NCBI RefSeq assembly: GCF_018390555.1
Contig: NZ_JAHBGB010000027.1
Span: 1 to 64,000, forward strand
Reading direction: 5' to 3'
Source: Ancylobacter oerskovii
GTDB lineage: Bacteria; Pseudomonadota; Alphaproteobacteria; Rhizobiales; Xanthobacteraceae
Length of the DNA: 64,000 bases
This document shows, piece after piece, positions 35,144 to 44,160 of this stretch; the first letter of the stretch is position 1; each line of letters begins with the position of its first letter. The notes under the pieces are model-generated. The model had not been told where the DNA came from. It worked only from the letters and a program-made list of their open reading frames with translations, and made no database searches. The translations under genes and the position numbers were made by a program.

Positions 35144-36109
35144 TCAGCGCGGATCATAGACGCCCAGCGAGGAATCGTAGCGATCAAGGGAAGCCTCGGG
35201 CAGGTAGCGCCGCTCGATCTCGACCACCTGCGGAAAGCCGGTAAGTTCGAGATAGCCGAATTCGCCGAGCGGGTTGGCGGCACGGCCGGCATTGAAGTCG
35301 TTCAGCGCGTCGGCGCCGCGCGCCCGGCAATCGGCGAGGAAGTCCTGCATCATCAGCTGGGCGACCTTCGCGATGGAGATGTTGTAGGTCACCACTCCGA
35401 ACTCGCGATATTCGTCGCTGCCGAGGGCCGGCTTCACCGCGCTGGCATTGATGTACATGAGCGCGTCGGGGAAGGCCTCGCGCACCCTGCGGATTTCCTC
35501 GCGCGACTGGAGCGCCATGATCATCAGCATGTCGACCTCGGTGCGCAGATAGGCATCGCAGCGGCGCAGCACCTCGTCGACGCTGCCCCCGACGGCCGCC
35601 CGCGAATCCGTGCGCGCGAGGATGACGACGTCGGGATCGAGTTCCGCGCGCTTGTCGCAGGCGGCCCGGTATTTCGCCACGGCGTCGTCGACGGGAATGA
35701 CCTGCACCCCCTTGGTGTAGCCGCAGCGCTTGGGGAACACCTGGTCCTCGAGGAAGAAGCCGGCGGCCCCCGCCTTGATGAACTCGTGCACGGCACGGGT
35801 GGTGTTCACCACATTGCCGAACCCGGTCTCGCAATCGGCGATCACCGGTATCGAGACCGCTTCGCAGACGTGGCGGATATTGGCGACCACCTCGGTGAGG
35901 GTCATGAGCCCGGCATCGGGAAGGCCGAGTATGTGCGCCGCGGCCTGCGAGCCCGAGAGGCCGAACAGCCGGAAGCCGGCCGCCTCCGCGAGCTGGGCGT
36001 GATGCGGCGTCGCGCCGGAGATCCATGGCAGCGGCCAGGCGTCCTCGCGGATCTGTCGCCGGAGCTCCGTGCTCATCTTGCCGTCGACGACCGTCTTCCT
36101 CAGATGCAT
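35144..36109 (-). CDS. Isocitrate lyase/PEP mutase superfamily lyase (carboxylate module 1, second lyase)
   Basis: A 321-residue TIM-barrel protein of the ICL/PEPM superfamily, which cleaves C-C bonds of 2-hydroxy- or methyl-substituted dicarboxylates. The metal-binding strand reads IADCETGFGNVVN (ETG where most relatives have DTG), and the mobile loop FPKRCGYTKG keeps the catalytic cysteine of lyases (KKCGH in PrpB). A conserved late DFLADCRARG tail is present. This is not an oxaloacetate decarboxylase or PEP mutase by the cysteine criterion. It is the last gene of the long leftward module and may use a product of the upstream genes. The reaction is unassigned. Confidence 0.82.
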   Translation of the reverse strand: MHLRKTVVDGKMSTELRRQIREDAWPLPWISGATPHHAQLAEAAGFRLFGLSGSQAAAHILGLPDAGLMTLTEVVANIRHVCEAVSIPVIADCETGFGNVVNTTRAVHEFIKAGAAGFFLEDQVFPKRCGYTKGVQVIPVDDAVAKYRAACDKRAELDPDVVILARTDSRAAVGGSVDEVLRRCDAYLRTEVDMLMIMALQSREEIRRVREAFPDALMYINASAVKPALGSDEYREFGVVTYNISIAKVAQLMMQDFLADCRARGADALNDFNAGRAANPLGEFGYLELTGFPQVVEIERRYLPEASLDRYDSSLGVYDPR

Positions 36110-36125
36110 GGCGGCTTCTCCGTGA

Positions 36126-37178
36126 TCAGGGGCGGGTAAGGCCGAGGCGAAACAGCCACGGCGCAGCGAGAACGAGGAAGGTCACCCGCAGAACGTGGCA
36201 GGTGACCACGAAGGCGACGTCGGTGCCGATGGCGAAGGCCACCGTCGTCATTTCGGCGATGCCGCCGGGCGCGAAGGCGAGCAGCAGCGCCTCGCGCGGC
36301 ACCTCGACGAAACCGGAGACCATGAAGGCGAGCATGAGCGCCGCGATCAGCAGCAGCGCCGTCCATGCCAGCGACTGCAGGATGGTCAGGTGAAAGTCGC
36401 GCAGGCGGATCCCGGCGAAGCGGGCGCCCACGATGCAGCCGATCAGCACCTGCATCCCCGCCACCAGCCAGCCGGGCGGCGCCGCCACGGTCAGGCCGGC
36501 AATGTGGCAGGCCGCGCTCAGCAGCAGCGGCACGATCATCGCGCCGCTCGGGATGCGCATTTTCCACCCGATCGCCGTGCCCAGCACCCCGCATGCGATC
36601 AGGATCAGCCAGTCGGCGGCGGCCAGTGCCGGCGCGTGAACCGGCATCGGGCCGACCGACGGATCCAGGTCGAACAGGAACCGCACCGCGAAGGGAACGA
36701 GGAAGACGACCGCGATCACGCGGACGGCATGGACCAGCACCAGCCGGCGCATGTCCCCGCCATGGTGGCCGCCGAGCAGGGTCAGCTCGCTGAGGCCGCC
36801 CATGGTGGAGGCGAAGAAGGCGGTGACGCGGTCGAACCCGCACAGCCGCACGAAGAACGCGCGCCCGAGGAACGGCGTCGCCAGCAGGAAGGCCAGCAGC
36901 ACCGGCATCACCTGCCAGTGATGCAGCAGGCCTCCGGCGATCTCGGCGGTGAAGGCGCTCCCCGCCAGCACGCCGATCACCGGCCGGGCGAGGTTGCGCG
37001 CCGAAGCCGGCAGCGCCCAGTCGAAGCCGCCGATCGAGGCCGCCGCACTCGCGCAGAGCGCGCCCAGCATCCAGGGAAGCGGCAGGCCGAGCAGGCCGAA
37101 CACCGCACCCCCGGCGAGGCCGGCCGCGAGACAGGGCGCGCCCCGCCGCAAGGCTGGAGGAGTGGACATGCCGGGCAT
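36126..37178 (-). CDS. AbrB-family membrane transporter
   Basis: A 350-residue polytopic protein with two related halves, each beginning near a GLPLPWMLGAL- or IPSGAMIVPLL-type segment, as in the AbrB (formerly ammonia monooxygenase-like) family. Helices are about ten. The family is poorly characterised; transport of small organic solutes has been suggested. It lies between the TIM-barrel isomerase (24 bp upstream) and the lyase (16 bp downstream), so it is probably part of the same transcript and could export or import an intermediate of the pathway. The ATG at 37178 or at 37169 is possible. Confidence 0.82.
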   Translation of the reverse strand: MPGMSTPPALRRGAPCLAAGLAGGAVFGLLGLPLPWMLGALCASAAASIGGFDWALPASARNLARPVIGVLAGSAFTAEIAGGLLHHWQVMPVLLAFLLATPFLGRAFFVRLCGFDRVTAFFASTMGGLSELTLLGGHHGGDMRRLVLVHAVRVIAVVFLVPFAVRFLFDLDPSVGPMPVHAPALAAADWLILIACGVLGTAIGWKMRIPSGAMIVPLLLSAACHIAGLTVAAPPGWLVAGMQVLIGCIVGARFAGIRLRDFHLTILQSLAWTALLLIAALMLAFMVSGFVEVPREALLLAFAPGGIAEMTTVAFAIGTDVAFVVTCHVLRVTFLVLAAPWLFRLGLTRP

Positions 37179-37202
37179 CGGCGCGCGCTTTCACCCGTTG
37201 CC

Positions 37203-38033
37203 TCACGCCGCCTGCAACGCCGCATCCCCCATGCGGCCGAGCCGCTCGCGCCCCTCGATCATGTCCTGCATCGAGCCGAAGGCGTTTATGTAGTGCCCCT
37301 TGAACCCCGCCTCGTCGAGCAGCCGGAAAAGCCGGCCGAAATCGAGGTCGCCCTCGCCGGGCCTCAGATGGACCTCCTTGCCGTTGCGCCAGCAATCGGC
37401 GAGGCGCACCTCGTCGCAGCGCCCGACATCGAGACCGGCGATGAAGCCCTCGATGCCCTCCGGCACGAGATGGGCGTGATTGGCGGTAAAGGCCCAGCGG
37501 ATGCGCGGCGAGGTCAGCCGATCGAAATAGTACCGGGTCTCCTCCAGATTATGCGCGAGGTAGTGCACCTCGGCGTCGTCCGGCTCCCAGTTCATGTTCT
37601 CGAGCCGGAGGTCGATCCCCAGCCGCTCGGCATGTCCGGCCAGCCATTGAAGCCTGGCGAGGCCGGCTTCGCGCCGCATCTCGACATCGGAGGTGAAGTG
37701 GTAGCCGGCATGCACCACCATCCACTCGCCGCCGAGCCGCTTGCACGCCTCCAGATGCCCGAGCAGATAGCGATCGACACCGTCGCGCACATGCGGCGCC
37801 ACCTCGGCGACGTTGACCGCCGACATGGTGTGGATGCCGATCCTGATGCCGTGCTCGTCGCACATGCGGCGAATGCCGGCGATCCGCTCATCGGTGAGCG
37901 ACTCGACATTGTTCGGCGCCACGTCGATCTTGAGGTCGAGATATCGGATGCCGTGCGCGATCGCCTGCTGGATGCCGTCCTCGATGCGCGCGCGCCTGCC
38001 GACATCGACACCGATGCGTTCGATGAAGCTCAT
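37203..38033 (-). CDS. Sugar phosphate isomerase/epimerase-type TIM-barrel protein
   Basis: A 276-residue member of the AP-endonuclease-2-like TIM-barrel superfamily (xylose isomerase-like barrel). Metal ligands typical of the fold are visible in WMVVHAGYHF, LRLENMNWEP and HAHLVPEG, and the C-terminal LDEAGFKGHYINAFGSM matches the family end. It lies 74 bp after the TTT binding protein and 24 bp before the AbrB transporter. The activity could be isomerisation or dehydration of a sugar acid carried by this module, but the substrate cannot be read. Confidence 0.85.
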   Translation of the reverse strand: MSFIERIGVDVGRRARIEDGIQQAIAHGIRYLDLKIDVAPNNVESLTDERIAGIRRMCDEHGIRIGIHTMSAVNVAEVAPHVRDGVDRYLLGHLEACKRLGGEWMVVHAGYHFTSDVEMRREAGLARLQWLAGHAERLGIDLRLENMNWEPDDAEVHYLAHNLEETRYYFDRLTSPRIRWAFTANHAHLVPEGIEGFIAGLDVGRCDEVRLADCWRNGKEVHLRPGEGDLDFGRLFRLLDEAGFKGHYINAFGSMQDMIEGRERLGRMGDAALQAA

Positions 38034-38107
38034 GTTTCACCTCAATGGTCGGAATGAAGGGGAAGCCGGGCGGTCCGGCGCGCAGGACGGCCGGACCGAA
38101 AAGGGGA

Positions 38108-39073
38108 TCACTGCGCGAGGCCGAGTTCGACGAGGATCTCGCGCACCTTCTTCTGCTCGCCTTCGAGGAAGACGGCATAGTCGGCGCTCGGCTTGTACAG
38201 GTCGAGCCAGCCGCGCTCCTTCATGATCTGCTGCCAGCGCGGCGACTTGACCATCTGGTCGAACACCGCGGCGACCTCGGCGGTCTGCTTGTCGGTCAGC
38301 GATTTGTGCACGGAGACACCGCGCCAGTTCGCCAGCACGACGTCGATGCCCTTCTCCTTCAGCGTCGGCGCGTCGATCCCCGGAAGACGCTCGGGCGAGG
38401 CGACGGCGATGATCCGCAGCTTGCCGGCCTCGATCTGCGGCGCGAAGTCCTGGTAGCCGCCGCCGCCGACATTCACCTGCTTGCCGAGCACCGAGGTGAT
38501 GATCTCGCCGGTGTTGGCGTGCGGCAGGAAGTTCACCTTCTTCGGATCCATGCCGACCTGCTTGGCGATCAGCGCATAGAAGATGTTCTCGGTGGAGCCC
38601 GCCGAGCCGCCGCCCCAGATGAACTTGCCGGGATCCGCCTTGAACCTGGCGATCACGTCGTCGATCGACTTGAGCGGGGAATCGGCGGGAACCACCATCA
38701 CCTCATATTCGCCGGCAAGCAACGCCAGCGGCTTCACGTCGGCCAGCGACACCGGCGACTTGTTGGAGATCGGGAAGATCACGTGGCCGAAGCCCTGCGT
38801 CAGCACGGCGTGGTTGTTGTTCTCCTTGCTGGTGACGAATTGCGAGAGCGCGATCATCCCGCCGCCACCGGGAATGTTCACCACCTGGACGTTGGAGGCG
38901 AGCCTGTCCTTTGCCAGCGCGTCGGCCATGGCCCGCGCGGCCTGGTCCTGTCCGCTGCCGGGGCCGCCCGGCGCGATGATCTCCAGGCCCTTGAACTCGG
39001 CGACGGCGGGGGCGGCGAAAATCGCGACGCCGGTCATCGCGAAGGCGAAAAGTCCCTTGGCGAAATGCTTCAT
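38108..39073 (-). CDS. tctC: TTT/Bug-family periplasmic substrate-binding protein (TctC type)
   Basis: A 321-residue periplasmic binding protein of the Bug family, which captures small mono- to tricarboxylates for the TctAB permease. The signal peptide covers about residues 1-24. The two-domain core includes IIAPGGPGSGQDQAARAMA, FIWGGGSAGSTENIFYALI and a late LPGIDAPTLKEKGIDVVLANWRG, all expected in Bug proteins. A strong AGGAGGAAA lies upstream of the ATG. In this operon the binding protein comes after the permease and a lyase, unlike the module at 46673 where it comes first. Confidence 0.9.
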   Translation of the reverse strand: MKHFAKGLFAFAMTGVAIFAAPAVAEFKGLEIIAPGGPGSGQDQAARAMADALAKDRLASNVQVVNIPGGGGMIALSQFVTSKENNNHAVLTQGFGHVIFPISNKSPVSLADVKPLALLAGEYEVMVVPADSPLKSIDDVIARFKADPGKFIWGGGSAGSTENIFYALIAKQVGMDPKKVNFLPHANTGEIITSVLGKQVNVGGGGYQDFAPQIEAGKLRIIAVASPERLPGIDAPTLKEKGIDVVLANWRGVSVHKSLTDKQTAEVAAVFDQMVKSPRWQQIMKERGWLDLYKPSADYAVFLEGEQKKVREILVELGLAQ

Positions 39074-39118
39074 CCTCGTTTCCTCCTGACGTTGTTTTTG
39101 TCGCCGGTCGTTAGTCGT

Positions 39119-40027
39119 TCATGGGTCCCGGCGTGCCCGCGCGGCGTCGATCACCGCCGCGGCGGATTTCTCGAATTCGAGCTCCCGCTCCATCTCGCGG
39201 TGCAGCCCGACGAGTTCGTAATAGGCCTGGGCGCTGGGCAGCGTGGCGCCTATGGCGCGGAAGGACCTGCCCTCGCGCAGCGCCCGCATCACCGCGAGCT
39301 GGCCCTGCATGGCGGCGTAGATGGCGATGGTGGGAAGCGTCACCCCGGCCAGGCCGATGCGCTCCATGTCGGCGAAGTCGAGCAGGTCGTTGTCGGCGGC
39401 CTGCGACAGCGTCGCGGTGATCGGACAGGGCACCTCGGCGACGAGACGGGAAAGACCGGCCTCGCTGTCTATGCCCTGCGCCTTGGCGTAGTCGGCTCCC
39501 GCTTCGAGATAAAGCTGGCAGCGCTCGATCGCCTCGTCGAGGTTCTCGGCACCCACATCGGTCCGCGCGACGAGGCTGAGGGAGGTGTCGCGTCGCGCAT
39601 CGAGAGCCGCCTTGATGCGGCCGATCATTTCGGCGGCGGGCACGATCTGCCGGCCGGGAAAATAGTGGCAGCGATTGGGGAATGCCTGATCGTTGATCTG
39701 GATGGCCGCGACGCCGGCGCGCTCGAAGGCGCGCACCATCTGCCAGGTATTGTGCACCGAGCCGAAGCCGGTATCGGCATCCACGGTCACCGGTATCTGC
39801 ACCGCGTCGCAGATCCGCCCATAGGCGTCGGCAATGTCGCGCATGTTGGACTGGCCGAGATCCGGCCCGGCGAGCAGCCCGCCCGTGGTCGAATTGCCGC
39901 CGGCGGACAGGCCCCGGAAGCCGACGCTCTCGGCGATACGGGCGGAGAAGGCGTCGTAGACACCCGGAAGGATGAGGAGCTCGGGTGCCTCCAGCAGCGA
40001 ACGGAACGTGGCACGGGCGCTCATCAT
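39119..40027 (-). CDS. Isocitrate lyase/PEP mutase superfamily lyase (carboxylate module 1, first lyase)
   Basis: A 302-residue ICL/PEPM-superfamily protein. The acidic metal-binding strand VDADTGFGSVHNTWQMV is canonical, but the mobile loop reads FPNRCHYFPG: the cysteine is kept while the PKKCG consensus lysine and glycine are replaced. This argues for a divergent lyase specificity. Its ATG overlaps the TctA stop by four bases (ATGA), so it is translated with the permease, implying that it acts on the imported carboxylate. The TctC gene follows 45 bp later. Confidence 0.82.
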   Translation of the reverse strand: MMSARATFRSLLEAPELLILPGVYDAFSARIAESVGFRGLSAGGNSTTGGLLAGPDLGQSNMRDIADAYGRICDAVQIPVTVDADTGFGSVHNTWQMVRAFERAGVAAIQINDQAFPNRCHYFPGRQIVPAAEMIGRIKAALDARRDTSLSLVARTDVGAENLDEAIERCQLYLEAGADYAKAQGIDSEAGLSRLVAEVPCPITATLSQAADNDLLDFADMERIGLAGVTLPTIAIYAAMQGQLAVMRALREGRSFRAIGATLPSAQAYYELVGLHREMERELEFEKSAAAVIDAARARRDP

Positions 40028-41538
40028 GCCGCTCCCGTCGAAGCGCGCCGGTCCGCGCGCGCCGACCAGATGCGCACCGCCAGGGGCGACAGCACCACGA
40101 CGATGGCAAGCAGGATCAGCGTGCAGGAGATCGGCCGCTCGAACAGGATCATCGGGCTGCCCTCGCCGATGGCCAGCGAGCGGCGCAGATGCTGCTCCAG
40201 CAGCGGCCCGAGGATCAGGCCGAGGATCGCCGGGATGACCGGGGCGTTCACCACGCGCATCACGAACCCCAGCAGGCCGAATAGGAACAGCAGGGCGAGG
40301 TCGAAGGTGTTGTAGTTCAGCGTGTAGGCGCCGAGCGAGGCAAAGGCCACGATGCCGCCGAACAGCAGCGGGCGCGGGAGCGTCAGCAGCCGCACCCACA
40401 GCCCCACCATGGGCAGGTTGAGCACGAGCAGCAGCACGTTGCTGATATAGAGGCTGGCGATCAGGCCCCAGACCAGCGAGGCGTTGGTCTCGAAGAGCAG
40501 CGGCCCCGGCCGGATGCCGAATTGCTGGAAGCCGGCGAGGAGCATGGCCGCGGTGGCGGAGGTCGGCAGGCCGAGCGCCAGCAGCGGCGCGATGGCGCCC
40601 GCGGCGGAGGCGTTGTTGGCCGCCTCCGGGCCGGCCACGCCTTCGATCGCGCCGTTTCCGAACTCCTCCTTGTGGGGAGAGAGACGGCGCTCCAGCGTGT
40701 AGGACAATATGGTCGGCAGTTCGCTACCGCCCGCCGGCAAGGCGCCGAGCGGGAAACCGATCGCCGTGCCGCGCAGCCAGGAGCGCCACGAGCGGCTCCA
40801 GTCCTGCGCGCTCATCCACAGGCTGCCGGCCAGCCGGTAAAGCTCCTCCGTGTGGTAGCGGGCGCGCGAGGCCGCGAACAGAATCTCGCTGACGGCGAAC
40901 AGCCCGATGGCGAGGATCACCGTGTCGATGCCGTCCAGCAGCTCCATCGCGCCGAAGGAGAACCGCGCCTGCCCGGTCTGCGGGTCGAGGCCCACGCAGC
41001 CGATCAGCAGGCCGAGGAACAGCGAGATGAAGCCGAGCGACAGCGAATTGCCGAGAATGGTCGTGATGACCGCGAGCGCCAGCACGATCAGCCCGAAATA
41101 TTCGGGCGCGCCGAGCAGCAGGGCGAGGTCGACGAGCAGCGGCGCCACCAGCGTCAGGCCGATCGTGGCGATGGTGCCGGCGACGAAGGAGCCGATCGCC
41201 GCCGTCGCCAGCGCCTGCGCCGCCCTCCCCTTGCGGGCCATCGCATGCCCGTCGAGCGCTGTCATCATCGCCCCGGATTCGCCGGGGGTGTTGAGCAGGA
41301 TGGAAGCCGTCGAGCCCCCATATTGCGCGCCGTAATAGACGCCGGCGAACATGATGAAGGCCGGCGTCGGGTCGAGCCCGCCGGTGATCGGCAGCAGCAG
41401 CGCGATGGCGACCGAGGGGCCGATGCCCGGCAGCACGCCGACCGCCGTCCCCAGCGTGACGCCGACGGCGGCCCAGAACAGGTTGAGGGGCTGGAGGGCG
41501 ACTTCGAAGCCGTGAAGCAAGGCGAGGAACGTATCCAT
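40024..41538 (-). CDS. tctA: Tripartite tricarboxylate transporter permease, large subunit TctA
   Basis: A 504-residue permease with about 11-12 helices. The N-terminal family signature [25 protein letters not shown] and [22 protein letters not shown], and the mirrored inner repeat [24 protein letters not shown], identify it. It forms the channel of a secondary, proton- or sodium-driven carboxylate importer with TctB and the Bug protein. The ATG at 41538 is preferred to a GTG one codon upstream, as both share a GGGGGAAG. tctB precedes it by 10 bp, and the first lyase gene overlaps its end. Confidence 0.93.
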   Translation of the reverse strand: MDTFLALLHGFEVALQPLNLFWAAVGVTLGTAVGVLPGIGPSVAIALLLPITGGLDPTPAFIMFAGVYYGAQYGGSTASILLNTPGESGAMMTALDGHAMARKGRAAQALATAAIGSFVAGTIATIGLTLVAPLLVDLALLLGAPEYFGLIVLALAVITTILGNSLSLGFISLFLGLLIGCVGLDPQTGQARFSFGAMELLDGIDTVILAIGLFAVSEILFAASRARYHTEELYRLAGSLWMSAQDWSRSWRSWLRGTAIGFPLGALPAGGSELPTILSYTLERRLSPHKEEFGNGAIEGVAGPEAANNASAAGAIAPLLALGLPTSATAAMLLAGFQQFGIRPGPLLFETNASLVWGLIASLYISNVLLLVLNLPMVGLWVRLLTLPRPLLFGGIVAFASLGAYTLNYNTFDLALLFLFGLLGFVMRVVNAPVIPAILGLILGPLLEQHLRRSLAIGEGSPMILFERPISCTLILLAIVVVLSPLAVRIWSARADRRASTGAA

Positions 41539-41548
41539 CACTTCCCCC

Positions 41549-42106
41549 TCACCCGGCCGGGAACAGGCCGGCGATCACGCCGAGCGGCAGGTTGAGACCG
41601 AGGCCGACATTGAAGACGAGCAGCGTCACGATGCCGAAGCCGAGCCCTATGGCGAGATCGCGCAGAAGATTGCGGCTCCCCATCACCCACGCCGTCACCG
41701 CGAACACCATCGCCGCGGTCGGCGGCCAGCCCGCCCATTTCAGGATGAATATCTGGACCAGCAGGGTCCCCGCGATCAGCGCGACCGGAAGCAGGTCGTA
41801 CTCCTCGTCGTCCTGGCTGGCCGGACTGGTCACCGCATCGGTCACGGCGCACAGCCCGCTGAGCATCAGCCCGGCGGCCACCAGACCAGGAAACAGCCGG
41901 GGGCCGGCGGAATCATAGCTGAACCCGACAGGAAACCGGCTCGTCAGCATGGCGGCCGCTCCGCCGAGCACGAAGACGGAAAACCCGAACGCCGCCTGTC
42001 GCCACCCGGCGCCGGACAGCCGAAGCGGCAGGCGTTTCCGACCGGCGGACGAGCCCTCGCCGATCCGCGGCGTCATGGCCGAGGCCACGTCTTTTCGTTG
42101 ACCCAT
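41549..42106 (-). CDS. tctB: Tripartite tricarboxylate transporter small subunit TctB
   Basis: A 185-residue small membrane subunit with about four hydrophobic helices and the TctB landmark GPRLFPGLVAAGLMLSG. The N-terminal 45 residues are hydrophilic and longer than average. The ATG at 42106 follows a GGGAGGG about six bases upstream; in-frame codons further upstream run into the operator region and are not used. It is the first gene of the leftward module and is divergent from its GntR regulator at 42261. Confidence 0.88.
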   Translation of the reverse strand: MGQRKDVASAMTPRIGEGSSAGRKRLPLRLSGAGWRQAAFGFSVFVLGGAAAMLTSRFPVGFSYDSAGPRLFPGLVAAGLMLSGLCAVTDAVTSPASQDDEEYDLLPVALIAGTLLVQIFILKWAGWPPTAAMVFAVTAWVMGSRNLLRDLAIGLGFGIVTLLVFNVGLGLNLPLGVIAGLFPAG

Positions 42107-42167
42107 GTCGTCCCTCCCACTCGCCGCTCTCTGTCGGCGTTTTGCCATTTGAACCTCAATGACGCTC

Positions 42168-42183
42168 AAAGTGTCAACACTTT
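42168..42183. promoter_or_regulatory. GntR-type operator, site 1 (module 1)
   Basis: A perfect 16-bp palindrome, AAAGTGTCAACACTTT (7-bp arms, two-base centre), lies about 62 bp before tctB and 78 bp before the divergent gntR gene. The core TGTCAACA (42172-42179) recurs as its reverse complement at 42225. A GT-nn-AC core is what FadR/FCD-type GntR proteins usually recognise. Confidence 0.65.
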
Positions 42184-42224
42184 TGAGTTTGAATTGCCTA
42201 ACACTCGGATTTTCGCCCCATATC

Positions 42225-42232
42225 TGTTGACA
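42225..42232. promoter_or_regulatory. GntR-type operator half, site 2 (module 1)
   Basis: TGTTGACA followed by ATAAC, the reverse complement of the core at 42172-42179, 53 bp away and 29 bp before the gntR start. An almost identical element (TGTCGACAATAA) occurs at 46638 in front of the second TTT module. Confidence 0.55.
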
Positions 42233-42260
42233 ATAACGCAGATGCAGCATCAGATTGCGC

Positions 42261-42938
42261 ATGGTCGACAGAACCGCTTCCGAAGCCTCGACATTGGGCG
42301 AGCGCGTGTTCGAGCAGATGCTCGACATGATCTATCGCGGGGATCTCGCCCCCGGCTCCGTCGTGAACGAAGCGGCGCTGGCCGTGCGTTTCCAGGTGAG
42401 CCGCGGGCCCATCCGCGAAGCCGTCCGGCGGCTGCAGGGCATCCAGCTGGTGACGCGCGAACCCTTCGCCAAGGCGCGCGTCGTGAAGCTTTCCAGGCAG
42501 GCGCTCGCCGATCTCTATGAGATGCGCGAGGCCCTGGAGGGCTATGCCTGCCGTCTCGTGACCGAACGCATGTCGGATCAGGATCTCGCCGAACTGATCG
42601 CCGCCCTCGAAACGGCGCGGCAGGACTATTTGAGGGATGGCCAGCCGGAATCGCTGTCGGACTTCGACTTCCATTCCCGGATCATCCGGGCGAGCGGCAA
42701 TGCGCGGCTCATCTCCACCCTGTATGGCGACCTCTACCATCTGCTTCGGATGATGCGGCGCATCAAGGGACATGTGCCCCAGCGCAAGCATGACGCCTAT
42801 TCGGAGCACTGGCAGATCATTCGCGCCATCAAGGCGCGCGATGCCGACCTCGCCGAGTCGCTGATGCGGGCCCACATCCGCCGGGCCGCCGCCCACACCA
42901 TGGACGAGGGCCAGCTTACGGATGTCGCCTCCCGGTGA
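42261..42938 (+). CDS. GntR/FCD-family regulator of carboxylate module 1
   Basis: A 225-residue regulator with an N-terminal winged helix (LNEAALAVRF-like: VVNEAALAVRFQVSRGPIRE, about residues 35-54) and a C-terminal all-helical FCD ligand domain, with the metal-binding SDFDFHSRIIRASGN segment. FCD regulators bind carboxylates directly, often with a metal. Its gene is divergent from tctB with 154 bp between the starts, holding two TGTTGACA elements. The ATG at 42261 is preferred over a TTG two codons upstream. It is likely an autorepressor that also controls the leftward module. Confidence 0.9.
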   Translation: MVDRTASEASTLGERVFEQMLDMIYRGDLAPGSVVNEAALAVRFQVSRGPIREAVRRLQGIQLVTREPFAKARVVKLSRQALADLYEMREALEGYACRLVTERMSDQDLAELIAALETARQDYLRDGQPESLSDFDFHSRIIRASGNARLISTLYGDLYHLLRMMRRIKGHVPQRKHDAYSEHWQIIRAIKARDADLAESLMRAHIRRAAAHTMDEGQLTDVASR

Positions 42939-43060
42939 CGTTCCGGGCCTGCCGACCGGAATTCCTCCCGCGATCGGCCGTCACCGCGCTGTGACGCATT
43001 GACCGCCGGCCACGACCGCGAGCAGCTTCACCGGCGGCCATGCGGTCGAAGGAGGTGGGA

Positions 43061-43957
43061 ATGGATCGCTGGCAGGCCATGAGGGTGTTCGTCAAGGTTG
43101 CCGAGACGGAGAGCTTCGCCGAGGCCGGCCGCCAGTTGCACATGAGCCCGCCGGCGGTCACGCGGGCCGTCCACACGCTGGAGGAACAGATCGGTGTCCG
43201 GCTGCTCACCCGGACGACGCGATCGGTGAAGCTGACCGAGGCGGGCAGCCGCTATCTCGATGACTGCCGCCGCATCCTTGCCGATATCGCCGATGCCGAG
43301 GCATCGGCCGCCGGCATTCATGCCAATCCCACCGGCACGCTCATCGTCACCGGGTCGGTGATGTTCGGCCAGATGTACGCGCTGCCCATCCTTCTCGAAT
43401 ATCTGGATCGCTATCCGGCGGTCACCGGGCGCAGCCTGTTCGTGGATCGGGTGGTGAACATCGTCGAGGAAGGCATCGACGTCGCCATCCGCATCGGCCA
43501 CCTGCCGGATTCCGGCCTCAGCGCCATCCGGGTCGGCTCGGTCCGGCGGGTAATCTGCGGGGCCCCCTCCTATTTCGACACATATGGCATGCCGCGGAAG
43601 CCCGGCGACCTGGCGCATCACCGGATCATCGCGGCGACGGCGGCCTGGGCCTCGCCGGAATGGCGCTTCGGACAGGACGGAAAGACCAGCGTCACCGTTC
43701 GCCCTCGCCTTTTGTGCAACACCAACGAGGCCGCGATCGCCGCCGCCGAACAGGGCTGGGGGCTCACCCGCGTGCTCTCCTACCAGATCGGCCCTGCCCT
43801 GCTGGAGGGACGCCTGCAGGCCGTGCTGACCGAGCATGAAGAAAAGCCGGTGCCGATCCATGTCGTGCATGCGGAAGGCCGGCGCGCGCCTGCCAAGGTG
43901 CGAACCTTCGTCGACCTGGCGGTCGAACGCCTGCGCGCGAACCGCTTGTTCAACTGA
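43061..43957 (+). CDS. LysR-family regulator (CrgA-like branch)
   Basis: A 298-residue regulator: a winged HTH (MDRWQAMRVFVKVAETESFAE ... VTRAVHTLEEQIGVRLLTRTTRSVKLT) and an effector domain from about residue 90. The wording is that of the CrgA/DmlR branch. The ATG at 43061 follows a near-ideal GGAGGTG. It is encoded head-to-tail with the hydrolase at 44161, and the 203-bp gap between them contains a perfect T-N11-A palindrome, the textbook LysR site, so the hydrolase is the likely target. Confidence 0.91.
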   Translation: MDRWQAMRVFVKVAETESFAEAGRQLHMSPPAVTRAVHTLEEQIGVRLLTRTTRSVKLTEAGSRYLDDCRRILADIADAEASAAGIHANPTGTLIVTGSVMFGQMYALPILLEYLDRYPAVTGRSLFVDRVVNIVEEGIDVAIRIGHLPDSGLSAIRVGSVRRVICGAPSYFDTYGMPRKPGDLAHHRIIAATAAWASPEWRFGQDGKTSVTVRPRLLCNTNEAAIAAAEQGWGLTRVLSYQIGPALLEGRLQAVLTEHEEKPVPIHVVHAEGRRAPAKVRTFVDLAVERLRANRLFN

Positions 43958-44034
43958 CGCCACGCCATCGAATGGCGCTCCGGGCGTCCTCCGTGTCCGC
44001 CCCCTCCTCACATCCTATCGTTCGGGCCTGACGG

Positions 44035-44057
44035 ATTGTTCCGATCAACGGAACAAT
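44035..44057. promoter_or_regulatory. LysR box: perfect T-N11-A palindrome
   Basis: Nine-base arms ATTGTTCCG (44035-44043) and CGGAACAAT (44049-44057) surround five bases (ATCAA), and the inner T-N11-A spacing is exact. It sits 78 bp after the LysR stop codon and 103 bp before the hydrolase start, the usual place for a LysR recognition site of the downstream gene. Confidence 0.7.
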
Positions 44058-44160
44058 AACTTCCGCGTTTTGCCGATTAAAGCATCCGGCGACAGGGGCT
44101 ATCTCTCCTCGCAAGGCGGACATCGAGCCGTTCACCGCTCTCGACCACGAGGAGGACATC

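Noticed and set aside
34930..35292. Leftward frame of about 120 codons upstream of the CPBP gene
   Set aside because: Overlaps the end of the lyase gene in another frame, with shuffled low-complexity composition and no recognisable domain.
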